From NCBI GenBank assembly GCA_949295505.1, contig CASFLH010000095.1, positions 1 to 53,667 on the forward strand: a stretch of DNA of 53,667 bases, in the 5' to 3' direction. Position 1 is the stretch's first letter; each line of letters starts with the position of its first letter. Both the position numbers and the translations under genes were made by a program. The DNA is from an uncultured Spirochaetales bacterium. GTDB lineage: Bacteria; Spirochaetota; Spirochaetia; Sphaerochaetales; Sphaerochaetaceae. Below the pieces are notes generated by a model. The model saw only the letters and a list, made by a program, of their open reading frames with translations. It had not been told where the DNA came from and did no database searches. This document shows, in pieces, positions 29,928 to 39,361 of this stretch.

Positions 29928-31572
29928 ATTCATGCACATAATAGGCGTATCTTCCCTTTCCCTGCAGCTTAAGGCTGCCCTTGATTACCATCTTTTTGAG
30001 AATCCTATAAGCCTGATCATTGCTGATTCCAAGAAACCTTGCGGCATCATCCCTACGGACCATGCCATTGTTCATGACTAATTTCATGATAAGATCCTCG
30101 CCCCTTGCAATCGCGCTGTCTGAAAGCACCATTGTACCGTTGTCTTTTTCAGGGAAGCTATAGTTTCCTCTTTTCAGCACATATGATGAATACTTTCTGC
30201 TGCCTGTTTCTGCCACAAGACCACACGAGACAAGACGCTCCAGATTACCCTGCACACGGCTTATACTGATTGAGAGCAAGGAAGAGAGGGAATCAGCAGT
30301 AAGAGCCCCCTTCGTTCTCAGAAGAGACAGGATCATCAGCGAATTGATCGAGAGAGTCTGCCTCTCTTTTTGCTCTGCCTCCCTTATCATCCTCATGAAG
30401 AAGATATCGGGCGCTGCTCGCTGTATGAAGAGCCTCACCGACCGGCTCGTTGATTCAGAGTAATCTGGCCATGGTCGTCCACAAACAATCGAACCAGCGA
30501 AAATCCTATCAATGCCACGTCCAGTGCGCTCTGCAAGACCAAGCCGTTTGAGGGTATCTGCGAGTAAGGGATTTCTTCCATGTGGTTCAGCGGACAGCAG
30601 GTTGTGCTGATCAATGCCATCAATGAAGCCTCCGGGACTGCAGATAGTCAGACCATCATCTTCGACTGCAATACGGACGGGCTGCAGGATTGAGTAATCA
30701 CGATGTGCAAAAGCATTCACGATTCCCTCACGAAAGGCTGTGGGGGAGAATTCCGGCACAGGGACCCTCAGAAGCCCATAATCGGTTTCACGCTCAGGAT
30801 TCCAGGCCTTCATGTGTGCCTCCAGGATTTCAAGCAGGGATACCAAGGGCTTGCAATATTCCTCATTCACGCGAACTTTTGACCCTTCCAGTACCTGAAA
30901 ACAGGCAGTTGCTGTAGGCAGCAGTTCTTTGAGGCGGAATGATCTGCCAATCATCAACAACCCCGTGATGGTCGGGTGCAAACCATTATCCTCTCTTTTG
31001 ACAAACCCAAGTGCCTTATCAAAATCTTCATCATCAAGTTCCAGAAGAGAAGTATCCCCTCCCCTGAGCTGGATGACACTACGGAGCTTATCCCTCTCGG
31101 CAGGATCGAAATCCTCTGTAACAGCTCCTGCAACTGCCTGTGCAGAGAAATCCTGCAACCCGAGATATGAAAGCCTTGTATTGATTTCATAAGGATAGAA
31201 AGGCACGCTCTCCGGTGAACCGTCAACTTTCAACCTCCGTCGCAGTATCCTCCCATCCGAGGAGGCAACAACTGCCCGGCTCATCGGAATCTCAAGATGC
31301 AGAACAGGAATATCCGATTCCGAAATAATCTCAGCACGCACAGCAATCGGAGGGACTGTCCTGTTTGCAATCATGGCAGATACTCCATATACATCAAGAT
31401 GCTGTTTACGAGCACCACTCAGAGTGCCATCATCCTCCACCCCAATAAAAAGATCCCCGCCTTTCGTGTTTGTCATCCCGACAACAGCATCAATCAGATC
31501 CCCATCACTTAGTCCTGTTCTGTCACTTTTGAATTCAACAGTCAGTGCTTCTCTTTCTGGTATAGTGCGCAA
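29926..31572 (-). CDS. Schlafen AlbA_2-domain transcriptional regulator with ATPase-like domain
   Basis: A 548-residue protein. Residues about 1-120 are the Schlafen/AlbA_2 domain (EFKSDRTGLSDGDLIDAVVGMTNTKGGDLFIGVEDDGT). Residues about 250-370 look like the HATPase_c_4 region (FREGIVNAFAHRDYSILQPVRIAVEDDGLTICSPGGF and LAERTGRGIDRI). Two winged-helix modules follow at about 400-460 and 500-545 (GISNDQAYRILKKM). Such proteins are COG2865-type putative regulators. The start is a TTG at 31572, supported by GGAGGC six bases before it; no ATG fits. A perfect inverted repeat 27 bases upstream is the obvious autoregulatory site. No partner gene is obvious. Confidence 0.85.
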   Translation of the reverse strand: MRTIPEREALTVEFKSDRTGLSDGDLIDAVVGMTNTKGGDLFIGVEDDGTLSGARKQHLDVYGVSAMIANRTVPPIAVRAEIISESDIPVLHLEIPMSRAVVASSDGRILRRRLKVDGSPESVPFYPYEINTRLSYLGLQDFSAQAVAGAVTEDFDPAERDKLRSVIQLRGGDTSLLELDDEDFDKALGFVKREDNGLHPTITGLLMIGRSFRLKELLPTATACFQVLEGSKVRVNEEYCKPLVSLLEILEAHMKAWNPERETDYGLLRVPVPEFSPTAFREGIVNAFAHRDYSILQPVRIAVEDDGLTICSPGGFIDGIDQHNLLSAEPHGRNPLLADTLKRLGLAERTGRGIDRIFAGSIVCGRPWPDYSESTSRSVRLFIQRAAPDIFFMRMIREAEQKERQTLSINSLMILSLLRTKGALTADSLSSLLSISISRVQGNLERLVSCGLVAETGSRKYSSYVLKRGNYSFPEKDNGTMVLSDSAIARGEDLIMKLVMNNGMVRRDDAARFLGISNDQAYRILKKMVIKGSLKLQGKGRYAYYVHE

Positions 31573-31599
31573 TCAAAGCCTCCAATCAGATTATAACGC

Positions 31600-31633
31600 G
31601 CGCGTGTTAAAAGTCAAAATATATAACACGCGC
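31600..31633. promoter_or_regulatory. Inverted-repeat operator upstream of the AlbA_2 regulator
   Basis: GCGCGTGTTA (31600-31609) and TAACACGCGC (31624-31633) are perfect 10-bp inverted arms separated by 14 AT-rich bases. The first arm is itself embedded in a near-palindrome of alternating CG. It lies in the promoter region, just before the TTG start, and stands out from the surrounding AT-rich gap. This is the pattern expected for dimer binding by the adjacent regulator. Confidence 0.65.
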
Positions 31634-31680
31634 ATACAACAGTACATCACTTGAAGGCAGACCTGCCTATCTGCTGGGTA

Positions 31681-33057
31681 TCAACTGATTTTGCTTTTCT
31701 GATTCTCCATCTCCCTGAGTTCCGGCATTACCATATGGCGCATTGAAAGATATGCGGCAAGGCCTCCGATCACATTGCTTATGGGCTCTGCAAGCATTAC
31801 GCCATCAACACCGAAGATGTAAGGAAGGAATATGGTAAGAGGCACCACGATGATGACTTTCCTGAAAAGAGAGAAGAACACCGCCTGCTTTGCCTTCCCA
31901 AGAGCTACGAATGTCTGCTGCCCTGCCGTCTGGAAAGCCATGAAGAAGAACCCGAAGAAATAAATCCTCATAGCTGAGGCAGAAGCTTCTATCATCGCTT
32001 CATCCTGCGTGAACAGCATTGCCATTGCATGTGGGAAAAGGATGATGATCAGCCAGGCAAGCATTGCATAGGTGAATGTGCACACAAGCGTGAAATTGCT
32101 CGCCTTGATTGTCCTCCTGCCATTCCGGGCCCCGTAGTTGAAGCTCATGACAGGACTTGCACCGCTGCCGATACCGTTCATGACAGTGTTGTAGACCTCT
32201 CGCACGGAATTCATTATCGTCATGACACCGACATAGAGATCCCCTCCCCATATGAATGCGCATTTATTGCAGACAAGCTGGACAACTGAATTGGTGGCGC
32301 CCATGGTGAAACCACTCATGCCCAGCGCGATGATCTTCCCGCAGCGTGAAAGCCCGAGCTTCATATCCTGCACCCTGAGCCTGAGCTCTACATTCCTGCT
32401 GCAGAGGAAGCTTACAGCGAATATGCAGGAAATCGTCTGACTGAAAACCGTCGCGATTGCAGCTCCCCTCACACCAAGACCGCAGAGAAATATGAGAACT
32501 GGATCCAGGATGATATTGATCACAGCGCCGATGATGACAGTAAGCATGCCTATCATCGCGAACCCCTGACTGTTGATGAACGCGTTCATACTGAGAGTCA
32601 GGAGTACGGGAATCGTCCCTAGGGAATATATCATCAGATAATCCCTGGCATAAGGATAAGTCGAGTCGCTTGCCCCGAATGCGTAGAGTATCGGCTTGTT
32701 GAATGCAAGGACGATGACCATCAGGACAAAGCCAGTGATGACAGAAAGCGTGAAGGAATTGCCCATCACAAGCGAAGCCTCTTTCATATCGCCACGGCCA
32801 CGCGCCATGGCACAAAGCGGCGCTCCCCCGTTAGGACCATACAGCTTCGCGAACGCGCTTATGAGCGAGATTACAGGGAAGCAGAGACCAAGACCCGTAA
32901 GCGCAAGAGAGCCGTTCTCTGCCAGATGGCCGATGTAGATTCTGTCGACCATGTTGTACAGAAGATTCACCAGCTCTGCGACGATAAGAGGCATGGAAAC
33001 CCTGAGAATAAGCGCTGAGACCTTGCCTTTCGAGAAATCTGCCTGATGGATTTTCAC
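31681..33057 (-). CDS. MATE-family multidrug efflux transporter
   Basis: A 458-residue inner-membrane transporter starting at the GTG at 33057, preceded by AAAGGA. An in-frame ATG 48 bases upstream would add 16 residues that do not fit the family. About 12 hydrophobic helices form two homologous halves, as expected for MATE: SMPLIVAELVNLLYNMVDRIYIGHL in helix 1-2, and GMSGFTMGATNSVVQLVCNKCAF opening the second half. MATE pumps export drugs or other cations in exchange for Na+ or H+. The NorM-type Asp sites are not obvious by eye. It lies on the same strand as the AlbA_2 regulator, 108 bases upstream of it. Confidence 0.93.
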   Translation of the reverse strand: MKIHQADFSKGKVSALILRVSMPLIVAELVNLLYNMVDRIYIGHLAENGSLALTGLGLCFPVISLISAFAKLYGPNGGAPLCAMARGRGDMKEASLVMGNSFTLSVITGFVLMVIVLAFNKPILYAFGASDSTYPYARDYLMIYSLGTIPVLLTLSMNAFINSQGFAMIGMLTVIIGAVINIILDPVLIFLCGLGVRGAAIATVFSQTISCIFAVSFLCSRNVELRLRVQDMKLGLSRCGKIIALGMSGFTMGATNSVVQLVCNKCAFIWGGDLYVGVMTIMNSVREVYNTVMNGIGSGASPVMSFNYGARNGRRTIKASNFTLVCTFTYAMLAWLIIILFPHAMAMLFTQDEAMIEASASAMRIYFFGFFFMAFQTAGQQTFVALGKAKQAVFFSLFRKVIIVVPLTIFLPYIFGVDGVMLAEPISNVIGGLAAYLSMRHMVMPELREMENQKSKIS

Positions 33058-33140
33058 TGCTTTTCCTTTGCAGCAGATTATATTCCCATTGGAAGATGAC
33101 AGCAATCAGCACGCATCTCACAGCAGCAGCAGAATGGAAA

Positions 33141-33158
33141 TGGCCGGTTCCCCGGCCA
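33141..33158 (-). terminator. Hairpin after the beta-barrel gene
   Basis: TGGCCGG/CCGGCCA with a 4-base loop, about 5 bases after the stop on the reverse strand. It is followed by ATTTCC, which is a weak T-tract, so it may be a leaky terminator. Confidence 0.6.
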
Positions 33159-33163
33159 CTGTA

Positions 33164-34444
33164 TCAGAACTCGTATCCCACGCTGACTCCGAAACCAAGA
33201 GCATCCAGAGCCGTGAAGATCTCTACGGTGAATCCTCCCGTCTCCACGCCGAAGTACAGATTCCTTCTGGCGTATTCCATGTAAAGCATCACGCTTTCAT
33301 TGAGATCATACTCAGCATGAAGCTGGAAAAGCGTCCATGGGTCGAAGCGGTATCCATTGACATGCTTTAGGACTATCAGCTGATCGAAGATATTGCAGAG
33401 CATCACCTCTCCCCTGATGCTGCCATAATCCAGAAAGAGGGTGAGCGTTGCATCAAAGGGCTCGAAATAGAGGTTGTCATCATGATGGAAGGCAAAGGAT
33501 GTCAGGAAGTCCTCCGCTGTGAAATACCAGTATGTCTGCAGAGAAGGAATATGCTTAAGATCGAACGAGAGCGAAAGCTCATCATTGATGTTGTACAGAA
33601 GCCCCAGGTTCAGATCAATACCAATCCCCAGATAGAAGATATTCGAGGCAAGGAGGCTGAAAGGATTGCCGCTGAGGCGTCCAATCAGGTAATCGGCATT
33701 AAGGAAGCTTGACCGGAAATAAACCTGCGGGCTGGCAGAGAATCCGACAGCGAGAATATCATCATAGACATACGCGCCATATCCGAGATCCGCGCCAAAT
33801 GCGAGCCCGAACTCATTGCCATAGGTATAATCCGCAGACGACATCTGCGGCAGCAGTGAGGACGCGCCATCAAAGAAGAAATTGACATTCCAGTTCCATC
33901 CGAAACCATCCTTGACCTCTCCGCCATCCATGACAAGGTCCAGCGTCATACCGCTTGTGATAAGCGAATACGGGTAATCGACAACACCTTTGCTAAGGGC
34001 ATTGGCCGCTGCCCATGCTTTGTTCTCATCGCTGAGCACTGTCTCAAAACGGCCGCCTTCTTTGAAATACTCCCTCACGAAATATGCTGTCTCCTCATCG
34101 GTATTGCCTCTCGTCGGGAATCCGAGATCAGCGCTGAGAGCCGAGGCGATGTCATCGTAATGAGCTGCAAGGAACTCATCATCGCTCTCATAGAGCGCTT
34201 TCTGCATGTAAGCTGCAGCTTTCTGAAGACTGCCGACAGGATTTGCAAGGAATGAAAGTCCCGCGACATCACTGCCAAACCCCGCCTTGATACCGAAGGT
34301 GGTCTTCGATTCCGTCTCGGCAAGAAGGCCAGGATGACGCACCCAGGCATCGGTGTCCCTGATACCGGGAGCGGGAACAGCGGCAGCAGAGAGAGAGGAA
34401 ACAGTGATGATGATCAGCAAAAGAATCAGTGCAGTCTTTCTCAT
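33164..34444 (-). CDS. Putative outer-membrane beta-barrel protein
   Basis: A 426-residue exported protein. Residues 1-20 form a signal peptide (MRKTALILLLIIITVSSLSAA). Alternating hydrophobic/polar strands with aromatic belts follow, for example DDILAVGFSASPQVYF, IFYLGIGIDLNLGLLYN and TLTLFLDYGSIRGEVM. The chain ends in SVGYEF, a terminal Phe that is the usual BAM signal. A helical region at about 75-135 may plug or cap the barrel. Spirochaetes have related uncharacterised proteins, but I cannot name this one. Its ATG overlaps the stop of the upstream lipoprotein gene by 4 bases, so both proteins are probably made together. Function is unknown; transport or adhesion are open options. Confidence 0.72.
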   Translation of the reverse strand: MRKTALILLLIIITVSSLSAAAVPAPGIRDTDAWVRHPGLLAETESKTTFGIKAGFGSDVAGLSFLANPVGSLQKAAAYMQKALYESDDEFLAAHYDDIASALSADLGFPTRGNTDEETAYFVREYFKEGGRFETVLSDENKAWAAANALSKGVVDYPYSLITSGMTLDLVMDGGEVKDGFGWNWNVNFFFDGASSLLPQMSSADYTYGNEFGLAFGADLGYGAYVYDDILAVGFSASPQVYFRSSFLNADYLIGRLSGNPFSLLASNIFYLGIGIDLNLGLLYNINDELSLSFDLKHIPSLQTYWYFTAEDFLTSFAFHHDDNLYFEPFDATLTLFLDYGSIRGEVMLCNIFDQLIVLKHVNGYRFDPWTLFQLHAEYDLNESVMLYMEYARRNLYFGVETGGFTVEIFTALDALGFGVSVGYEF

Positions 34445-36234
34445 ATTGTTGCCTCCATTTCCAGGATGAATGCGTACTTATCATCGGAACCAAACAATGC
34501 CTTGAGCTCTGGCTCCGGAGCGATATTCTTCCTTATGAAGGTATTGCCCACAGCTGCCATTCCCGTGCTTGTTATCTTATTGAAGAAGATAAGCGAGGCA
34601 TTTCCATCCTCATCCTCCGTGAGCGTGTAGCTTGAAGTTGTATCAGCAGAAACCGCGGGAAGCCCGCTCATCGTCGCATTGGAGCTGTTGACTGCGGAAT
34701 ATGAATCCGCGGCGGCTGTATATGATACGACCTTCCAGTAATTCACCACTGCTGTGCTTGTATTCCACTTGCCGTTGTTCCACTGGTAAGTCCGCTGGTA
34801 AGGCGTATTGCCCTCGTACTGGATTTCAGTGCCTATGGCAACCTCTCCATCAATAAGTGGCGAGATTCTCATGTCGCTGCGCTTCTCGGTATTGGCAGGA
34901 TCTTCAGGAGATGCGTAGAAATAGTACTTGGACTGGGATCCTGGATTCTCATCCTTTGCGAATCTAATATCCACGATGAACGCATCCATATAGATCCTGT
35001 CAGGATTCTTTTCAGGACACCTGTAAGCATAAGTTCCGGTGAAATCATCCGTGGTGAACTGCGGGATTATGATCTCCTCATCCCCTACGGTTATCTTTCC
35101 ACCCCGATATGATGTGTCGCTGCTGAGCCCGGAGATGATGAGCTCAAGCTCCTTCTCATCATTGAACCTGGCATGGAATCCAGCAGTAGGCTCATTGGTG
35201 ATCTCTCCATAGAACATCGATGTGTCGATATTCTCCGGAACGCGGATCGTGACCTTGTAATGCTGCCTCATGACTTCGTGGCTTACGATCATATCCTCAA
35301 GAGGCACTGTATATGGGATACTGGGGCTGACAACCATGCCCTCGGGCCCCGTCGCCACGGCGCAGAAGACGCCGGAGTCGAAACCCTCGAAGGATGAAGG
35401 CGTGAAAGTGTAAGAGCTTCCGGAAACCGCAGCAGAGGCCAGGACAGCCCTTGTCTCCGTGTTCATGATCTCGACGCTTCTGTATCCGGAAGGAATACCG
35501 GAAACTGAAAGATTATCACCGGAAAGATTGAGGCTCAGAACAGCAGGAGCTGTATACCGCTCGATGACAATCGTCTCTGGAAGCTCTCCATAAACATCAT
35601 CCCCATATGAGTGGAAAAGCTGTATCTCCTGCCTGCTCCTGCCAATGCCTTCAAGCGTGAAGGAGGACACGGAGCGGAATTCCTGCTCTTCCCCATCAGT
35701 GAAGAGGACTTTATAGGACATCTCTCCGGGTTTGGGCTCATCGATGACAGCTATCTCTGCACAGTCCTCCCCCCTTTCCACGACATATCCATGCGGCTCT
35801 ATGCTGTTTATTTCCACTTCGCTGTACCTGACGGCAAGGTTGCTTCTGACTCTCTGCCAGCCGGGATCGGCGACTGCGGAGGGAACTGGGGCGGAAGAGG
35901 CCCAGATTGTTATGTCATATTCTGTCTTCTCCCTTTCCGGAAGCGGGATGAGCATCGTGTAGCGCCCGCTACGCGGATGAAACTCGACCTTGCCGGCTAT
36001 CGGATCCGTATCCGCATCAAAAGTATAGCCATACGATCTGGCTTCATCGACAGCTGGGAAGCTGGCTGTTATACCGCGCTCATTCCAGGATGCTCTCACG
36101 CCGTGGATACTCTCCTCATCCACAGTGAAATCCGGAGCCGCGATATCATCATTGCTCACCGGAGAGCAGGAAAGCAGCAGTGAAAGTATGAGAGAAATGA
36201 GGAGAAATCCTCGCAGAACTGTTTTGTTTTTCAT
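34441..36234 (-). CDS. Large lipoprotein of unknown function
   Basis: A 597-residue protein starting at 36234 (MKNKTVLRGFLL); a GAGGTTCAG ribosome site precedes this ATG. Residues 1-22 form a lipoprotein signal with lipobox LLLSC, so the N-terminal Cys should be acylated. The first 300 residues contain repeated beta-sandwich-like segments (RASWNERGITASFPAVDEARSYGYTF and AVLSLNLSGDNLSVSG), reminiscent of fibronectin type III domains. The second half contains ordered but unrecognised strands and turns, including FYASPEDPANTEKRSD. It is translated just upstream of the beta-barrel gene. An outer-membrane lipoprotein/barrel pair is the simplest reading. Confidence 0.7.
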   Translation of the reverse strand: MKNKTVLRGFLLISLILSLLLSCSPVSNDDIAAPDFTVDEESIHGVRASWNERGITASFPAVDEARSYGYTFDADTDPIAGKVEFHPRSGRYTMLIPLPEREKTEYDITIWASSAPVPSAVADPGWQRVRSNLAVRYSEVEINSIEPHGYVVERGEDCAEIAVIDEPKPGEMSYKVLFTDGEEQEFRSVSSFTLEGIGRSRQEIQLFHSYGDDVYGELPETIVIERYTAPAVLSLNLSGDNLSVSGIPSGYRSVEIMNTETRAVLASAAVSGSSYTFTPSSFEGFDSGVFCAVATGPEGMVVSPSIPYTVPLEDMIVSHEVMRQHYKVTIRVPENIDTSMFYGEITNEPTAGFHARFNDEKELELIISGLSSDTSYRGGKITVGDEEIIIPQFTTDDFTGTYAYRCPEKNPDRIYMDAFIVDIRFAKDENPGSQSKYYFYASPEDPANTEKRSDMRISPLIDGEVAIGTEIQYEGNTPYQRTYQWNNGKWNTSTAVVNYWKVVSYTAAADSYSAVNSSNATMSGLPAVSADTTSSYTLTEDEDGNASLIFFNKITSTGMAAVGNTFIRKNIAPEPELKALFGSDDKYAFILEMEATI

Positions 36235-36340
36235 CTGAACCTCGTGGTCATGGTATGCCAACAACGCTTATATTGCAAGGAATTGTCCGGACAGCTCCGC
36301 CCATCGCTTACTGATAATAGCTATTTCGGCATATAGCGCG

Positions 36341-36353
36341 TATCATCTTAGAT
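36341..36353 (+). promoter_or_regulatory. -10-like hexamer 7 nt before the flavin oxidoreductase gene
   Basis: TATCAT at 36341-36346 matches the -10 consensus at 5 of 6 positions and ends 7 nt before the ATG at 36354. No Shine-Dalgarno and no good -35 are visible. Confidence 0.4.
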
Positions 36354-38396
36354 ATGGATACAAGACTCAGACCACTATTCACACCGTGGAAAATCGGAAA
36401 CTGCGAGATCAAGAACCGCATCGTACTCACCAGCATGGGTGGCACGGACCTCTTCGGCTGGATGGAGAAGAATCATTTCGATAAAGCCGGCGCACGCTTC
36501 ATCATGGAAGTGGCAAAGAACAATGCCGGTCTTGTGCTGCCAGGATGTCAGCCTGTCTACAACCCGATGTTCGGGCAATGGCTTCACAAGAACAAGAAGA
36601 TGTACAGGGATCTGAAGGAATGGATGCCAGAATTCCACAAGACAGGCGCCAAGCTCTTCGTGCAGCTCACTGCAGGATTCGGGCGTTCTTTCACTATCAG
36701 CAGCATGATGGAGATGCTCTATACAACGCCAGTCGTGAGAACGCTGTCAAAGCCTTTCATGAATCTTGACAGGATCACGGCCTCCGCCAGCCCCTCCCCG
36801 AACAGATGGTCTGACAAAGTGCCATCACGCGAGATGACGAAGAAGGAAATCAAAGAGATGGTGAACGCTTTCGCAGAAAGCTCCCTTCTCCTCAAAGAAG
36901 CCGGCGTCGATGGCGTGGAGATCCATGCGGTGCATGAAGGATATCTTCTCGATCAGTTCACTCTGCCCTATGTGAACAAGAGGACGGATGAATATGGCGG
37001 ATCGATGGAGAACAGATACCGCTTCGCCATCGAGATAGTGCAGGCAATAAAGGAAAAGTGCGGCAAGGACTTCCCTGTTTCGCTCAGATACAGTGTCGTG
37101 TCAAAGACAAAAGGCTTCAGGATGGGCGCTCTCCCCGGCGAGGAGTATAAGGAAGCCGGCAGGGATATGGAGGAATCGGAGAAAGCTGTTCGCATGCTGC
37201 AGGATGCGGGATACGACATGCTCAATTGCGACAACGGCACATACGATGCCTGGTACTGGGCTCATCCGCCTATCTACATGCCGGAGAACTGCAACCTCGA
37301 GGATACGGAACATATCAGGAAATTCGTGGACATCCCTGTTGTTGCCGCGGGACGCCTTGATCCTTTCGTAGCTGCAAAAGCCATTGAGGAAGGAAAGCTT
37401 GACGGTGCCGGATTCGCGCGTCAGTTCCTGGCTGACCAGGAATGGGTGACAAAGCTCATCAATGACAAGGCGGAGGACATAAGGCCTTGCATTCTCTGTC
37501 ATAACGGATGTTTCAACATGACACACTACAGAGGCGTGCCGAATGACCAGGATCTGATGGACAGCCTTCATCTTGCACGCTGCGCGGTGAATGCGGAGAC
37601 CATGCAGTGGAACAAGCATCGCATCAAGCCGGCAAAGAGAAAGAAGACTGTCGCGATCATCGGCGGAGGCATCGGAGGAATGGAGGCCGCGAGAGTGCTG
37701 AAGCTCAGAGGGCACAATCCTGTCATCTACGAGAAATCCGATGAGCTTGGAGGTACATTCATCGCCGCAAGCGCTGAATCCTATAAAGGAAAGCTGAGAG
37801 ATCTTCTCGCCTGGTACAGGAGGGAAATGGACAAGCTCGGAATCGAAATCAGGCTCGGCACGGAAGTCAAGGATGCCAGCACGCTCAATGCTGATGAGGT
37901 AATCATCGCGACAGGAGCAAAGCCAAGAAAGCTGAACGTCCCTGGTTTTGAGAAAACCATCGAGGCATGCGAGTACCTCAGGGGCAAAGACGTAGGCAAT
38001 CGTGTTGCGGTCATCGGCGGAGGTCTTACAGGCTGCGAGATAGCCTACGAGCTTGCGCTGGAAGGCAAGGAAGTCACTATTGTCGAGATGAAGGATGACC
38101 TCATTGCCCAAAAAGGCGTCTGTCTTGCAAACAGCTCCTATCTCAGGGAATGGTTCGCTCTCAACAAGACATCTGTCTATCTTGAATCCTCGCTCAAAGA
38201 AGTCAGGGATGGATCCATTGTGATCGGATGCAAAGACGGAAGCGACAAGGAGATACCATGCGACAGTGTCATCAGCAGCGTGGGATACATCCCTGCTCCG
38301 CTTTCCAAGTCAGGGCATCTTGTTGGGGACTGCTCCCATGTAGGCAATCTCAGAACTGTCATATGGCAGGCATATGAAACGGCAATGAAGATCTGA
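36354..38396 (+). CDS. OYE-family NADH:flavin / Fe-S oxidoreductase (2,4-dienoyl-CoA reductase or enoate-reductase-like)
   Basis: A 680-residue protein with the three-part enoate-reductase layout. Residues 1-360 are an FMN-binding TIM barrel (FTPWKIGNCEIKNRIV; HAVHEGYLLDQFTLPYVNKRTDEYGGS). Then comes an Fe-S loop CILCHNGC (CxxCxxxC) with a fourth Cys 23 residues later in LARCAV. Residues about 425-680 are the FAD/NAD(P)-binding part, with IGGGIGGMEAARVLKLRG and IGGGLTGCEIAYELALEG. Such enzymes reduce C=C bonds in unsaturated acids, CoA thioesters or bile-acid intermediates using NADH in anaerobes. The substrate cannot be told. A terminator lies about 90 bases after the stop. Confidence 0.9.
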   Translation: MDTRLRPLFTPWKIGNCEIKNRIVLTSMGGTDLFGWMEKNHFDKAGARFIMEVAKNNAGLVLPGCQPVYNPMFGQWLHKNKKMYRDLKEWMPEFHKTGAKLFVQLTAGFGRSFTISSMMEMLYTTPVVRTLSKPFMNLDRITASASPSPNRWSDKVPSREMTKKEIKEMVNAFAESSLLLKEAGVDGVEIHAVHEGYLLDQFTLPYVNKRTDEYGGSMENRYRFAIEIVQAIKEKCGKDFPVSLRYSVVSKTKGFRMGALPGEEYKEAGRDMEESEKAVRMLQDAGYDMLNCDNGTYDAWYWAHPPIYMPENCNLEDTEHIRKFVDIPVVAAGRLDPFVAAKAIEEGKLDGAGFARQFLADQEWVTKLINDKAEDIRPCILCHNGCFNMTHYRGVPNDQDLMDSLHLARCAVNAETMQWNKHRIKPAKRKKTVAIIGGGIGGMEAARVLKLRGHNPVIYEKSDELGGTFIAASAESYKGKLRDLLAWYRREMDKLGIEIRLGTEVKDASTLNADEVIIATGAKPRKLNVPGFEKTIEACEYLRGKDVGNRVAVIGGGLTGCEIAYELALEGKEVTIVEMKDDLIAQKGVCLANSSYLREWFALNKTSVYLESSLKEVRDGSIVIGCKDGSDKEIPCDSVISSVGYIPAPLSKSGHLVGDCSHVGNLRTVIWQAYETAMKI

Positions 38397-38653
38397 TGTC
38401 TTTCTATATCGTAGGAAGGAGATTGGAAGAACGATAACAGTTCCTGCAACGTCAATGTTCACGTCAAAGCTACCAGACCAAACAGTCCGGGCAGAAAACC
38501 AGATTTAACTCTGTATTCTGCCCTTTCTCTTATTAAGAGAAATTACTAACTGAGAAATCTCAGGAAAAAAAGGAAATGCATAACAGAATACCCATAATCC
38601 AAAAACAATGAAGGATTAGCAAACCGGCTATCTCTAATTATTCATAAACTTAA
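38397..38653. other. Gene-free stretch between the oxidoreductase and the RloB gene
   Basis: This 257-base gap holds the terminator of the oxidoreductase (38489-38531) but no credible open frame on either strand. Base composition turns AT-rich from about 38500, marking the edge of the accessory island. Confidence 0.7.
38489..38531 (+). terminator. Rho-independent terminator downstream of the oxidoreductase
   Basis: GGGCAGAA (38489-38496) pairs with TTCTGCCC (38516-38523), with a smaller CAGA/TCTG stem inside, and TTTCTCTT follows. Confidence 0.75.
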
Positions 38654-39361
38654 TCAAGGCCTATGGATACCACATGTATCCAAGATTTTTGAAACTACCT
38701 CGTGAACCGTTGTGTAAGGATTATCTGGGTAAATCTTAACCTTCTTATAAAGCTCACATCGCCGATCGGGATATTGCTTCAGATCGCATATCTTCTTGGC
38801 TCTGTCTATAGCTTTAAATATAGAGCCTAGAGTGACATATTTTTGCAGTATGTCACAGAATTCATCTTTTTCCTTATACTCATCAAGACCATTATACTTT
38901 CTGCCGAAGAATTTATTGATATGTGATAGATACAATCGCCGATTAGAGACAGGCGATGTCATTTCAGTAACATGAAGAAGCATCCAGAGCTCAAATGTAT
39001 AATTTGAGTAGCCAAGTTTTGTGCTGATCTTAAATTCGTCTTCCGCCTTTTTCATGTCATCAATAAGAGCCTTAAATTGCTTCTTTAATCCTTCATCAGA
39101 ATAATCCTCAATATCTTGGATATGGAAAAAAGGGAGAGGTCTATTATTGCTATCCGTATCAATAGCCTTATACGCATTGGCCTTTACAAATGCAAAAGGA
39201 TTCTTTTTCTTGATGGAAAGATTCAACTTGTACTTTCCTTCTGTACAGGAATTAATCAAATCCCTCAGATGCTCAAAATACTGAAGTTCGCAGACATCCC
39301 CTTCAACTGAGATATATACTCGCTTAGATTCTTTCATCATTCGGTCCCTCCCATTCTTCAC
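38654..39361 (-). CDS. RloB-like protein (Toprim-type nuclease candidate of a RloA/RloB pair)
   Basis: A 235-residue protein (from ATG 39361; the neighbouring ATGs at 39340 and 39337 are also possible). It has the RloB/AbiLii look: an N-terminal ISVEGDVCELQYFEHL with conserved Glu at the start of a Toprim-like core, FHIQDIEDYSDE with acidic residues near 80-90, and the central NYTFELWMLLHVTEM, the family's FELW(L)LLH signature. It overlaps the RloA-type ATPase gene by 38 bases, a strong sign that both proteins act together. The pair belongs to the broad AAA-ATPase plus Toprim abortive-infection class seen in AbiL and PARIS. Base composition is far more AT-rich than the neighbouring genes, suggesting horizontal transfer. 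Confidence 0.78.
   Translation of the reverse strand: MKNGRDRMMKESKRVYISVEGDVCELQYFEHLRDLINSCTEGKYKLNLSIKKKNPFAFVKANAYKAIDTDSNNRPLPFFHIQDIEDYSDEGLKKQFKALIDDMKKAEDEFKISTKLGYSNYTFELWMLLHVTEMTSPVSNRRLYLSHINKFFGRKYNGLDEYKEKDEFCDILQKYVTLGSIFKAIDRAKKICDLKQYPDRRCELYKKVKIYPDNPYTTVHEVVSKILDTCGIHRP

Noticed and set aside
37101..38111. Long reverse-strand open frame (336 codons) opposite the flavin oxidoreductase
   Set aside because: The forward frame has unmistakable FMN, Fe-S and FAD motifs; the reverse frame has none and is an effect of codon bias.
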